In this document: piece by piece, positions 1 through 7,993 of the stretch
Layout: the number at the start of each line of letters is the position of its first letter
Position numbering within the stretch: position 1 is the first letter of the stretch
Source: Desmonostoc geniculatum HA4340-LM1
GTDB lineage: Bacteria > Cyanobacteriota > Cyanobacteriia > Cyanobacteriales > Nostocaceae
Direction: 5' to 3'
Assembly (NCBI GenBank): GCA_019359545.1
Contig: JAHHHB010000071.1
Location: forward strand, 1-36,844
DNA: 36,844 nt
Notes under the pieces: generated by a model
Databases searched by the model: none
What the model was told of the DNA's origin: nothing
Seen by the model: only the letters and a program-made list of their open reading frames with translations
Program-made: the position numbers and the translations under genes

Positions 1-156
1 ATTCTAATTTATTGCTGGGATTCAATCAATTAATTAGTGAAATGAATCAATTTAAACCCTGTTATGCTTCTGGATAATTTCACTTAGTTACTACTTGCTA
101 ATGCCGGAGAGTGACAGAAGAGGGTTATAGCAGTCCTAAATCATTCGTGAAAAATT

Positions 157-190
157 AGATCCCCGAAAACTTTTACTAAGTCGGGGATCT
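157..190. terminator. Hairpin, possible terminator or small palindromic repeat
   Basis: AGATCCCCGA (157-166) and TCGGGGATCT (181-190) form a perfect 10-bp stem with a 14-base loop. It could end a transcript entering from outside the window, or be a copy of a dispersed palindromic repeat. There is no long T-run after the stem, so a terminator role is uncertain. Confidence 0.4.
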
Positions 191-258
191 GGACACCGCA
201 AATTTTCACAATTCATCTATGATTGCTATATTCTAATTCTGAATTCTGACCAAGACAA

Positions 259-319
259 TTTTAGATTTTAGATTTTAGATTTTGGATTTTAGATTAAAAT
301 CTAAATCTAGAATCTAAAA
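259..319. repeat. TTTAGAT heptamer tract with inverted arm
   Basis: About five degenerate copies of a 7-base unit (TTTAGAT / TTTGGAT) are followed by a partly inverted arm (AAAATCTAAATCT), so the tract can fold back on itself. The same unit recurs at 25514-25548 and just after the EF-G gene near 35937. It belongs to the short tandemly repeated sequences known from heterocystous cyanobacteria. Confidence 0.7.
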
Positions 320-750
320 AATGTTTCAAGCCTCTCCATTTATGGAGATAAAAAATAAAGAAATTCAACATTCAAGCCTCTTCTTTAAAGAAGAGGTTAA
401 TCCAAAAGACGCTCCTACGTCGCTAACGCTACGCTATCGTAAATCCAAAATCCAAAATTGATTGACTCATTAATTCTGCTGTATATAAATTATTATCAAA
501 ATTTGCGGAAAAAATGATTCAATATGGCAATAAAATTCGTCTTGCCTCTTTTATACTGGCTTTGAACAGACGTGACTGTTATGGTTCCTCTTTTTTGGTA
601 AAAAGCGTCACAAAAATCAAGTAATTTAACCTACTTCCACATGAGAAAAACACCAGTTATTATGACTCAATGCTGATCCGCATAAAAAAACATGTATATT
701 AGCACAGGAAATAATATAGAACATCCTAAACACACACAGAGGAATAAAAT

Positions 751-2073
751 ATGCTGGAAATACTCGGTTCAGGTTTGGTGTCACTTTGGCTAGAAATGGC
801 TGGGATACACATTAAGCCTTCAGATGCAATAGAAGCATTGACTTGGCAAAGTAGTCCTGGCTTGGTTCTTGCGCCCGATCCAAATCCAGCTGGGGCGACT
901 ACGGTGCAGGTATATCTCAAGGAGTTAATAACATCAAAGGTAGTAGGGCAAAATCTGGCTGAAAGTCAGGGAATTTGGATGCAGTCAGGGCCGATGCTGA
1001 TGGCAAATCACCAAGGCACAACACCTCTACCAGCTGCCTCTTTAACTAAAATTGCTACTTCTTTAGTTGCTTTGAAAACTTGGGGACCAGATCGCCAATT
1101 TGATACTTTGGTGAGTGTCAGCGGGCCAATGGTAAATGGCGTTGTGCAAGGCGATTTGGTAATTACTGGTGGCGGCGATCCGATGTTTGTTTGGGAAGAA
1201 GCGATCGCCCTTGGTAATACTTTAAATCAAATGGGCATCAAGCAAGTAAAGGGAAATTTGGTGATTACTGGCAATTTCGCCATGAATTTCCAACGTCAGC
1301 CGATGCTAGCAGGTCTATTACTCAAGCAAACACTAAATTCTGCGACTTGGGGTCGCCCCGCTATTTACATACACTCAATCATGCCCAAGGGAACACCCAA
1401 GCCGAAACTCCTAATTGCGGGTGCTGTCAAATTTGAGGCACAACCAAACCCCCGACAAACTTTGTTAGTGCGTCATCGTTCGTTACCCTTGAAGCAACTG
1501 ATCAAGGAAATGAACGTTTATAGCAATAATGAAATGGCAGAGATGCTGGCAGAGTCAGTGGGAGGAGCCGCTGTGGTACAATCGACAGCCGCTTATCTTG
1601 CCAGAGTGCCCCAATCGGAGATTCAGTTAATCAATGGTTCTGGACTAGGGACAGAAAATCGGATTTCCCCCAGGGCTGCTTGTTCTATGCTCATGGCTAT
1701 TCAAGGGGAAGCAGCCGCTCATCAACTGAATTTAGCTGACTTGTTCCCCATGTCTGGATTCGATCGCCGGGGAACACTGCACGCCAGACACATCCCCTCT
1801 GCTACTGTAATTAAAACAGGCACTCTCCGCGATGTCAGCGCTTTAGCCGGAGTCATGCCCACCCGCGATCGCGGTTTGGTTTGGTTTGCTATCATCAACC
1901 GTGGTACAAATGTCTGGAGTTTACGTACTGGACAAGACCAACTTTTGCAACGTGTTGTCCAACAATTACAACTACCTCAAACCGTTCCTACTGCCCTCAC
2001 TCCCCACTCAGCCATCAACTCTTTACCCCAGCTAGGCGCAGCCACTCGCAATGAAATCTTATTCAAAAGTTAA
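751..2073 (+). CDS. dacB: D-alanyl-D-alanine carboxypeptidase/endopeptidase, S13 (PBP4/DacB) family
   Basis: This is a 440-residue penicillin-binding protein of peptidase family S13, expected to trim or cleave peptidoglycan peptides in the periplasm. The three active-site motifs are visible in order: SLTK (SxxK, catalytic serine, near residue 97), SNN (SxN, in YSNNEMAE, near residue 258) and KTGT near residue 354. The spacing between the first two motifs is long, as expected for the inserted domains of class C PBPs. Length is near the family norm. The N-terminus is only mildly hydrophobic (LGSGLVSLWLEMAG), so the export signal is weak or atypical. The ATG is supported by GAGGA eight bases upstream. 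It stands alone, with repeat-rich gaps on both sides. Confidence 0.9.
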   Translation: MLEILGSGLVSLWLEMAGIHIKPSDAIEALTWQSSPGLVLAPDPNPAGATTVQVYLKELITSKVVGQNLAESQGIWMQSGPMLMANHQGTTPLPAASLTKIATSLVALKTWGPDRQFDTLVSVSGPMVNGVVQGDLVITGGGDPMFVWEEAIALGNTLNQMGIKQVKGNLVITGNFAMNFQRQPMLAGLLLKQTLNSATWGRPAIYIHSIMPKGTPKPKLLIAGAVKFEAQPNPRQTLLVRHRSLPLKQLIKEMNVYSNNEMAEMLAESVGGAAVVQSTAAYLARVPQSEIQLINGSGLGTENRISPRAACSMLMAIQGEAAAHQLNLADLFPMSGFDRRGTLHARHIPSATVIKTGTLRDVSALAGVMPTRDRGLVWFAIINRGTNVWSLRTGQDQLLQRVVQQLQLPQTVPTALTPHSAINSLPQLGAATRNEILFKS

Positions 2074-2534
2074 GTAGGTCGGTGCAAATAAAGCTAACTG
2101 GCGGGGACAGTCATTTGTCATTGGTCACTTGTCATTGATAAGGGTTTTAAGCTTGTTTACGTTTCGTAATATAATTTGGTTTATTCCCGCCGACTTACTT
2201 AGTTTATTTGTAATTAACAGCAGATTCCTAAATTCTGCCTCCTAAATTCTCACCCGCGACTCCTGAATTCTCACTCCTGATTTCTGAATTCTGAATTCTG
2301 ACTCCTGAATTCTCCTGTCTGGGTAAAAACCGAACTTGTAAAGTGTAAATCTCCATAATAGCTTTTGGGGTAAATTTTCCATTAACTTGATTAAAGGTAG
2401 CTTGCAAAATAGCTTAATCCTAAATAGGGCTAGAGCAAGCAAAACCAAAACCCAACGCCAAATTTGTAAAAATAATTGTAAATAGATTTGTCACGACTAA
2501 GTAACAATTAAGCTTCTAAATTTAGGTTGTGATT
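2074..2534. other. Repeat-rich intergenic gap
   Basis: There is no credible gene here. A GTCATTTGTCATTGGTCAC-type repeat lies at about 2110-2137, and a GAATTCT/GACTCCT heptamer mosaic at 2226-2312. The remaining AT-rich part probably contains the promoter of the protease gene. An open frame on the minus strand across 2242-2448 is made partly of the heptamer repeat and is not believed. Confidence 0.6.
2226..2312. repeat. GAATTCT/GACTCCT heptamer mosaic
   Basis: This is a run of interspersed 7-base units (GAATTCT, GACTCCT, CTCACTC variants). The same mosaic recurs at about 11869-11926, 23180-23220, 29211-29252, 32471-32521 and 32650-32690, always between genes. It is a short-tandem-repeat family of the kind described in Nostoc-type genomes. 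Confidence 0.75.
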
Positions 2535-3749
2535 ATGCGATTTCCCAAATTACCCAGGTCTATGCGTCAACTCAGCACTCATGTATTAGCGATCGCGCTA
2601 GGAATTGTACTCACAATCAGCACATTACAGGTGTTGCCCTCCCAAGCCGAACCTGCGCCCATTGCACCTGCTGTGGATACCTCAGAAATCATTGCCCAAC
2701 GACAATCACCAGCAAGTTCTGCCATCGGTAGCAGTAGCTTTGTTACGGCAGCAGTCAATCGTGTGGGCACAGCAGTTGTCCGTATTGATACTGAGCGCAC
2801 AATTACTCGCCGCATCGATCCATTTCTTCAAGACCCCTTTTTCCGACGCTTTTTTGGCGATGGTTTCCCCCAACAGATGCCTTCTGAACAGCTGCGGGGT
2901 TTGGGTTCAGGTTTCATTATTGACAAGAGTGGCTTAGTTTTGACTAATGCTCACGTGGTGGATAAAGCTGATAAGGTAACAGTCAGGCTCAAAGATGGGC
3001 GCACCTTTGAGGGCAAAGTCCAAGGAATTGATGAAGTTACAGATTTGGCAGTAGTCAAGATTAACGCAGGTAACAATTTACCAGTGGCGCCCTTGGGATC
3101 TTCGAGTAACGTACAAGTGGGAGACTGGGCGATCGCAGTTGGTAATCCTTTGGGATTCGATAACACCGTTACCTTAGGAATTGTCAGTACTCTCAAACGT
3201 TCCAGCGCCCAAGTCGGTATTAGTGACAAACGCTTGGATTTCATTCAAACAGACGCCGCCATTAACCCCGGTAACTCTGGCGGACCACTGTTAAATGGAC
3301 GAGGTGAAGTAATTGGTATCAACACAGCCATTCGCCCTGACGCTATGGGTATTGGCTTTGCCATTCCCATCGATAAAGCCAAAGCGATCGCATCCGTGCT
3401 GCAACGTGATGGCAGAGTTGCTCACCCCTATTTAGGTGTGCAAATGTTAACCTTAACACCCGATCTTGCCAAGCAAAATAACACCGATCCCAACTCTCCC
3501 ATTCAAATACCAGAAATTAATGGTGTCTTTGTCATGCAAGTTATTCCCAATTCTCCAGCTGCATCTGCGGGTATCCGGCGCGGGGATATAATTGTTCAAG
3601 TCGATGGTAGAGCAATTACCAGTGCGGAACAATTGCAGAATCTTGTGGAAGACAGTCGCCTTGGTCAAGTCTTACAAGTCAAAGTGCAACGGGGTAATCA
3701 GACACAGCAAATTTCAGTACGCACAGGTGAATTGCAAAACGCTTCTTAA
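2535..3749 (+). CDS. HtrA/Deg-type serine protease with PDZ domain
   Basis: This 404-residue protein is a trypsin-like Deg protease of envelope quality control, related to the cyanobacterial HhoA/HhoB/HtrA set. The N-terminus has a basic stretch then a hydrophobic segment (LAIALGIVLTISTLQVL), fitting a signal peptide or membrane anchor. The catalytic triad is visible: His140 in TNAHVV, Asp170 in TDLAVVKI and Ser248 in GNSGGPL. A single PDZ domain follows (about 308-395; GVFVMQVIPNSPAASAGIRRGD). A GTG six bases upstream (2529) is also in frame, but the AGG at 2524-2526 is better placed for the ATG at 2535. Which of the Hho/Htr paralogues it is cannot be decided here. A strong terminator follows at 3841. 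Confidence 0.93.
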   Translation: MRFPKLPRSMRQLSTHVLAIALGIVLTISTLQVLPSQAEPAPIAPAVDTSEIIAQRQSPASSAIGSSSFVTAAVNRVGTAVVRIDTERTITRRIDPFLQDPFFRRFFGDGFPQQMPSEQLRGLGSGFIIDKSGLVLTNAHVVDKADKVTVRLKDGRTFEGKVQGIDEVTDLAVVKINAGNNLPVAPLGSSSNVQVGDWAIAVGNPLGFDNTVTLGIVSTLKRSSAQVGISDKRLDFIQTDAAINPGNSGGPLLNGRGEVIGINTAIRPDAMGIGFAIPIDKAKAIASVLQRDGRVAHPYLGVQMLTLTPDLAKQNNTDPNSPIQIPEINGVFVMQVIPNSPAASAGIRRGDIIVQVDGRAITSAEQLQNLVEDSRLGQVLQVKVQRGNQTQQISVRTGELQNAS

Positions 3750-3840
3750 TAGATTTAAACATCTGTTGTCAACACTCAACAGCCACCATTGAATATTGTT
3801 TGCAACTCAAATAGGATTCTATAGAAGTTGACAAAAAACC

Positions 3841-3872
3841 GCCCTTTCAGATGAAAGGGCGTTTCGTTTTTG
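3841..3872 (+). terminator. Rho-independent terminator of the HtrA-type gene
   Basis: GCCCTTTCA (3841-3849) and TGAAAGGGC (3852-3860) form a perfect GC-rich stem, followed by GTTTCGTTTTTGT. It lies about 90 bases after the protease stop codon. Confidence 0.85.
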
Positions 3873-3912
3873 TCTTATGCGGATCGCAAGTGCAGTCTAT
3901 TGCCGCTCAGTT

Positions 3913-3994
3913 ATACCAATTGTCTAAAATCTGGCAACAGATTCAAACCTTGAAACCTAGATACAATCCGAATTTCTTAACTGCGAATTGGTAT
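3913..3994. repeat. Candidate 82-bp MITE-like element
   Basis: The perfect 9-bp terminal inverted repeats ATACCAATT (3913-3921) and AATTGGTAT (3986-3994) enclose about 64 bases of non-coding AT-rich sequence. The size and termini fit a miniature inverted-repeat element. No clear target duplication is visible. The rest of the gap, to 4110, holds a HIP1 site and nothing gene-like. Confidence 0.35.
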
Positions 3995-4110
3995 TACTTA
4001 TTTTAGTTTTTGAATGCGATCGCAATTTGTCTGTAAAGCAATTACGACTGCATAGTTGAGCCTATAATTAGGACAAAAATATAATATTGGTTTTTTTGTC
4101 TTAACCAAAT

Positions 4111-5157
4111 TTATACTGCTACCATATTACACACTAGATCTTTATAGCTGACAACCACAGTATCTGAGGACTCATAATCAGCTATTAGTACCTGTTTTGG
4201 TGCATTCTCTTTGATTGCTTTAACAATTGCCTCCATTGCACTTGCACAAGCCAACGCTGAGTTTCCCAGAACTTTAAATGTACGTGCTGCACGATCAAAG
4301 TTAGAAAAATGGCTAATGACAACGTTTGCCGTATTGGCAATCAATGTCTGGTTATCATACGCCCAAGATGCTACTGCTAGACTACCAAAAACTAACGTAG
4401 CAGTATAAGCATAAGTCCTTTCTTTTACAGATGACTGTATTGATTGGTAAGAACCGATTAACTGTGATAAACCAGGTTGGTCGTGGACAGGATTCACAGT
4501 CCACGAACCATCAAGATTATAACTAACATTAAATGTTGTGTATCCTGGAGTCGTGTCGCATGTGGCTGAACCAACTGAAGAACTCGTGAAGTTGATTACA
4601 CTACCAGCTTGGTAACTTCCACTCTGGACATAAAAAATTACTACAGGTTGACAATCAATATTTTTGCTTGGCTCAGCTGAGATGAAATTAGAAAGAACAA
4701 CCGAGCCAGTTTGTATATTTTTCATTGCTAAACCCAGATTGTAATCTCTGAGAGTAGGGTCAAATGGGGGAGTAACAATCCGATAAGCACCACCTAGTAC
4801 CCCATCGGCGTAAGTTGGTACTGACAATCCTAATGACGGGTTGACAGACATTTGAGTACAATTATTCGTCTCTTTACCGATTGTTGTTAAGTCTATCGGC
4901 TGACTCGCTGTTGTGTATCCAGAAGCTTCCCCTACTACTGGAGTACCAGTTGCAGTCTGAACACCAGCATAGTATTGTTGAAGAAGTTGAAATGTCAAAA
5001 CAGCACCAGAAGTAGAGTAAGGCTCCAACGGCTGAGAATATATACTATTCGTATAAACCGTTTGACCTCCAGAATAAATCGCAGGTTTTTGAAAGAAAAA
5101 GAAATTCTGAAGATTGGGGCTGTTATTGGTCACATTAATTGTGTACAGAGTAGACAT
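4111..5157 (-). CDS. Unknown protein, predicted beta-rich N-terminal part plus mixed C-terminal part
   Basis: I do not recognise this 348-residue protein. Start chosen: ATG at 5157, preceded by AAAGGA at good spacing; an upstream in-frame start at 5199 would add 14 residues without a ribosome-binding site. There is no signal peptide. Residues 1 to about 225 are rich in Ser, Thr, Asn, Tyr and Val in alternating patterns (TINVTNNSPNLQNFFFFQ, then many short strands), suggesting a beta-sandwich. From about 240 to the end the composition changes to helix-prone sequence with a hydrophobic stretch (YTATLVFGSLAVASWAY) and a segment rich in Ala and Lys (ALACASAMEAIVKAIKENA). Cysteines occur in both parts. 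It is flanked by non-coding DNA on both sides, so context gives no clue. Confidence 0.75.
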   Translation of the reverse strand: MSTLYTINVTNNSPNLQNFFFFQKPAIYSGGQTVYTNSIYSQPLEPYSTSGAVLTFQLLQQYYAGVQTATGTPVVGEASGYTTASQPIDLTTIGKETNNCTQMSVNPSLGLSVPTYADGVLGGAYRIVTPPFDPTLRDYNLGLAMKNIQTGSVVLSNFISAEPSKNIDCQPVVIFYVQSGSYQAGSVINFTSSSVGSATCDTTPGYTTFNVSYNLDGSWTVNPVHDQPGLSQLIGSYQSIQSSVKERTYAYTATLVFGSLAVASWAYDNQTLIANTANVVISHFSNFDRAARTFKVLGNSALACASAMEAIVKAIKENAPKQVLIADYESSDTVVVSYKDLVCNMVAV

Positions 5158-5533
5158 GATGTAGTCCTTTTGAGCGGTTAATGAACGTTGAGATAACAAG
5201 AGAAGTTTGGTGTTTAGCCATTGAACTTCTTGTTGAGTTACACGTTCTACTTTTGAGGTTTATGCACTCAAATTAGGTATGAGCTGAAAAAAATTCTGCA
5301 AATTTTGGGAAGGAAAATGTGGTTTCAGCTCATCCCACCTCTCAAAAGGCATGGAATTTAACGTTGATTATCAACCGTCAACCGTCAACAGCAATGCATT
5401 GGAGTCTTTTATCCCATTCCGAGAAGGAATGGTTTTTCTCGATGCCTTTTCAGGGAATTAGCTCAAGTAGTATCAAGCCTGTGCCTCATCTGCTCTTTAG
5501 CGATGAGATGGCAGTCCGTCTACGCACAAAGAC
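5158..5533. other. Intergenic gap with hairpin and short CAACCGT repeats
   Basis: No gene is credible here. A CAACCGT-type heptamer occurs twice near 5372-5390. CCATTCC GAGAA GGAATGG near 5414-5432 is a hairpin followed on the plus strand by GTTTTTCT; it may be a terminator-like relic, because no plus-strand gene ends before it. The promoter of the unknown gene at 5157 must lie in this gap. Confidence 0.5.
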
Positions 5534-6436
5534 CTAATGACCAACAACCAATACTAGTCCTTCATAAGCTAGTAATGCTTCAGGAAAAGCAGATTTCACA
5601 TCAGCTTGAACTTTGTCAAGAAAATCATCATGATCGTCTGGGTGGTGATGAGAAATGGCTAATCGTCTAACCCCAGCATTAACAGCCACATTGACTGCAA
5701 CTTGCCAAAGTAAATCAGCAGAATCATGGTTGTGGGATGTTGGAGGAGTGTAGGTGGCATTGGCAATTAACAAGTCAACACCTTGAACGAACTGTAAAAT
5801 CCGATCCCGTTCTACTTGGTCTGCATTTTGGTGTAAATCTGTGACGTAGGCAACACTATATTCCTGCCAACTAACTCGGTAGCCCACTGACCGCTGAGTT
5901 TGATTGATTAATGCAGTTGTAATAATTACATCATCTAGCTTTACGTCACTGTCTGGAGTGAGATTGTAAAACTGTAACTCCGACTGCATTACCTGTAAAG
6001 GGTAAGGAAAGTGCGGCTGGAGCATCTGATCGCACAGACATTGTTTAATTGAGGCTCCATTGGAGGCAGCTGTGCCGTAAATATGAAAGCAATTTTCGGC
6101 AACAAATGCGGGGGCAAAAAAGGGAAATCCTTGAATACGGTTTGATTGAGAATTAGTAAAAAATAAATGGGCTTCTAGTGCTTCTTGTACTTCTTGCCAA
6201 GTTTTACCCAGTATGCGTAAGCCAGTACCGCCATCAAAAATCAAGCGTTTTCCGGCTACATGCATTTCTACGCAAGCGGTGTTACCACCATAACGGCTGG
6301 TATCGTTACTGGGAGTGGGAATCAAACCCCTTACACCCCAGAATTGCACTAGAAACTGACCTGCTGGACTACTGAGCAGGGTAGTTGACCTTTGAGGTAT
6401 ATAATCCTGGGAACCCGACAACTCAAAATTTGACAT
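5534..6436 (-). CDS. Metallo-beta-lactamase-fold protein lacking the metal-binding motif (probable pseudoenzyme)
   Basis: This 300-residue protein aligns by eye over its whole length with MBL-fold hydrolases that carry QFWGVRG, RYGGNTxCVE and IFDGGTGxR near the N-terminus and GFPFF after the metal motif. Where the family has HxHxDH, residues 95-100 here read N-S-Q-S-N-R, so all four metal ligands are replaced. The later LNHP-type histidine is also gone (INQT, 177-180). Asp200 (YVTD) and His263-265 (SHHHPDDHDD) remain. The frame is intact and there is no sign of decay, so it is more likely a retained non-catalytic or repurposed protein than a pseudogene. Its ATG lies 11 bases after the panD stop, so the two are probably co-transcribed. 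An AAGGA is close to the start. Confidence 0.8.
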   Translation of the reverse strand: MSNFELSGSQDYIPQRSTTLLSSPAGQFLVQFWGVRGLIPTPSNDTSRYGGNTACVEMHVAGKRLIFDGGTGLRILGKTWQEVQEALEAHLFFTNSQSNRIQGFPFFAPAFVAENCFHIYGTAASNGASIKQCLCDQMLQPHFPYPLQVMQSELQFYNLTPDSDVKLDDVIITTALINQTQRSVGYRVSWQEYSVAYVTDLHQNADQVERDRILQFVQGVDLLIANATYTPPTSHNHDSADLLWQVAVNVAVNAGVRRLAISHHHPDDHDDFLDKVQADVKSAFPEALLAYEGLVLVVGH

Positions 6437-6447
6437 TTTCCTTGAAA

Positions 6448-6831
6448 TTAGACCTTACTGAGCAGGTCATCGTAGCGCCGCACTTCTAAGAGCCTGTTGT
6501 TTTCGTCCACAATGACTACTGTAGGAGAGTAGCTTTTTAACTCTTCTGGAGTGAACTGCCCGTAAGTCATTATAATCAAGCGATCGCCAATAATGCCTAG
6601 ACGTGCCGCAGCCCCATTTAGCTCAATGACTCCTGAATCGGCTGGAGCCGGGATTGCATAAGTAATAAAGCGCTGGCCATTGGCACTATTCACTACTTGC
6701 ACTTGCTCATAGGGTAAGATGCCAGCTTTTTCCAGCAGAATGCGATCGATACTGATACTACCCACATAGTTGATATTTGCCCCTGTAAGGGTGCAGTTAT
6801 GAATTTTTGCCAAAAGGAGAGTACGCTGCAT
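6448..6831 (-). CDS. panD: Aspartate 1-decarboxylase proenzyme
   Basis: PanD decarboxylates L-aspartate to beta-alanine for pantothenate and CoA synthesis in the cytoplasm. The 127-residue length is normal. The self-cleavage site is visible as YVGSISID, with Gly24-Ser25 giving the pyruvoyl group. Lys9 (LLAKIH) and the NGAAARLG segment (residues 72-79) are conserved family features. It is followed after 11 bases by the MBL-like gene, a likely two-gene transcript. No clear Shine-Dalgarno sequence precedes the ATG. Upstream is a repeat-rich gap separating it from ppa. Confidence 0.95.
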   Translation of the reverse strand: MQRTLLLAKIHNCTLTGANINYVGSISIDRILLEKAGILPYEQVQVVNSANGQRFITYAIPAPADSGVIELNGAAARLGIIGDRLIIMTYGQFTPEELKSYSPTVVIVDENNRLLEVRRYDDLLSKV

Positions 6832-6885
6832 TTTGGTTTGGGGTTGGTGGCAGTTTTTACGATCCGTAACAAGGGAAAGTTATTA

Positions 6886-6976
6886 AAAGTGAGGAGTTAG
6901 GAGTGAGGAGTGAGAAGTGAGGAATAAAAATTCATAACTCTTAACTCTTAACTCCTAATTCTTAACTCCTAACTCT
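6886..6976. repeat. GAGGAGT / AACTCCT heptamer tracts able to pair
   Basis: A tract of AGGAGTG-type units (about 6888-6922) is followed by AACTCTT/AACTCCT units (about 6938-6976). The arms are partly complementary (for example GGAGTTAGGAGT with AACTCCTAACTC), so a long imperfect stem-loop is possible between ppa and panD. It could attenuate read-through from ppa into panD. Confidence 0.6.
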
Positions 6977-6980
6977 TTTA

Positions 6981-7493
6981 TTATCCTTTATAAGCTTTGA
7001 CGGATTTTTCTACTAAAGCTGCAACCTTATCTACATCTTGCCAACCGAGAATTTCAGTCACCTTTTTTTCCAAATTTTTATAACTACGGAAAAATTCAGC
7101 AATTTCATCCAAGCGGTGTGGTGCTACGTCTTTGAGGGATTTTACTTGAGCGTAGCGCGGATCTTTGTCTGGAACACAAAGAATTTTTTCGTCGCGATCG
7201 CCCCCGTCAATCATCTCCAAAAAGCCGATTGGCCGTGCGGCAATAATACAGCCTGGAAAGGTTGGCTCATCAACGATCACCATACCATCTAGGGGATCGC
7301 CATCATCAGCTAAAGTATTGGGTACAAAGCCGTAGTCATAAGGATATTTTACCGACGAATAAAGTACTCGGTCTAAAGCAAAAGCTTCTAGTTCCTTGTC
7401 ATATTCGTATTTATTTTTACTCCCGCCTGTAATTTCAATCAGAACGTTGATTAGGCCTGGTTTTGGTTGGGCAGGAATACGAGATAAATCCAC
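6981..7493 (-). CDS. ppa: Inorganic pyrophosphatase (family I, soluble)
   Basis: This enzyme hydrolyses pyrophosphate to phosphate and so drives biosynthetic reactions in the cytoplasm. The 170-residue length is typical of bacterial hexameric enzymes. The metal-binding signature DGDPLD is at residues 64-69; YPYDYGFVPNT (50-60) and DPRY are further active-site segments. The start is GTG at 7493, supported by the strong AGAGGAG six bases upstream. It stands alone; the strong hairpin at 7662-7700 isolates it from the next gene upstream. Confidence 0.96.
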   Translation of the reverse strand: MDLSRIPAQPKPGLINVLIEITGGSKNKYEYDKELEAFALDRVLYSSVKYPYDYGFVPNTLADDGDPLDGMVIVDEPTFPGCIIAARPIGFLEMIDGGDRDEKILCVPDKDPRYAQVKSLKDVAPHRLDEIAEFFRSYKNLEKKVTEILGWQDVDKVAALVEKSVKAYKG

Positions 7494-7804
7494 AAAAAAC
7501 TCCTCTGATAACGATGAATCATGGGGGCACTCAGCTTCGCTCCCCGTGTAGAATTTTAGGGCAATATGGATCTCTTCCCAAGAGATTGGGATTGGGAGTG
7601 CTGAGTTAGGAGTGCTGAGTGAGGAGTTATTATTCTCCCCTCTGCCCCCACTCCCGTAAATGGAAAAAGCGTTGCGAAGAAACTTCGCAACGCTTTTTCC
7701 AAGAGGCTAATAAAGGATATGCGCTCTACAACACTTAGACAAAGCGAGCCTGGGTTAAATGGTGTTAGACATTACCCGCATTGCTTGATGTTGCGTCCTA
7801 TTTG
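7494..7804. other. Gap with heptamer repeats and a strong hairpin
   Basis: Besides the hairpin annotated at 7662-7700, this gap holds a small fold-back (ATCTCTTcccAAGAGAT, about 7569-7585) and GGAGTGCTGAGT repeats (7590-7629). The ppa promoter is expected here. No gene is visible. Confidence 0.5.
7662..7700. terminator. Perfect 18-bp hairpin, likely (bidirectional) terminator
   Basis: GGAAAAAGCGTTGCGAAG (7662-7679) pairs without mismatch with its complement at 7683-7700 around an AAA loop. The stem ends in A/T runs on both sides. It lies downstream of the 62-residue gene on the minus strand and upstream of ppa, so it probably ends the first transcript. Confidence 0.75.
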
Positions 7805-7993
7805 TCAATCTTTAGTTCCTTGTAGGTTTTGAATCGCGGGTTGCTGGTTAGTTTGAACATCACTTGAAGAATAGTGGGCGATGACAAATACGGGTAAGGT
7901 AAGAGTCAACAGAGCGATCGCAGTTCCCACAATGTCTGCCAACCGATGTGAGTATGTGTCGGCAGAATTGGCAGATGGGCTATTTGAATTCAT
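7805..7993 (-). CDS. Small single-span membrane protein, unknown function
   Basis: This 62-residue protein has one hydrophobic segment (about residues 22-42, VGTAIALLTLTLPVFVIAHYS) after a polar N-terminus rich in Ser, Asn and Ala, and a polar Gln-rich tail. This fits a one-span thylakoid or plasma-membrane peptide. I do not recognise a named family. The protein-like composition, the clean ATG and the strong hairpin about 100 bases after the stop support it as a real gene. A HIP1 site lies inside the frame. No clear Shine-Dalgarno sequence is present. Confidence 0.65.
   Translation of the reverse strand: MNSNSPSANSADTYSHRLADIVGTAIALLTLTLPVFVIAHYSSSDVQTNQQPAIQNLQGTKD

Larger units (their letters stand above)
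1..750. other. Intergenic leader region upstream of the carboxypeptidase gene
   Basis: I see no convincing gene in this 750-base stretch. It holds a short hairpin (157-190), a TTTAGAT-type heptamer repeat tract (259-319), a fragment resembling the common Nostoc GC-rich repeat (about 408-441), and AT-rich sequence that probably carries the promoter of the gene starting at 751. A clear GAGGA ribosome-binding site lies just before that start. Confidence 0.6.

Noticed and set aside
2242..2448. 68-codon minus-strand frame before the HtrA-type gene
   Set aside because: Its C-terminal half (QESEFRIQKSGVRIQES) is translated heptamer repeat; no ribosome-binding site.
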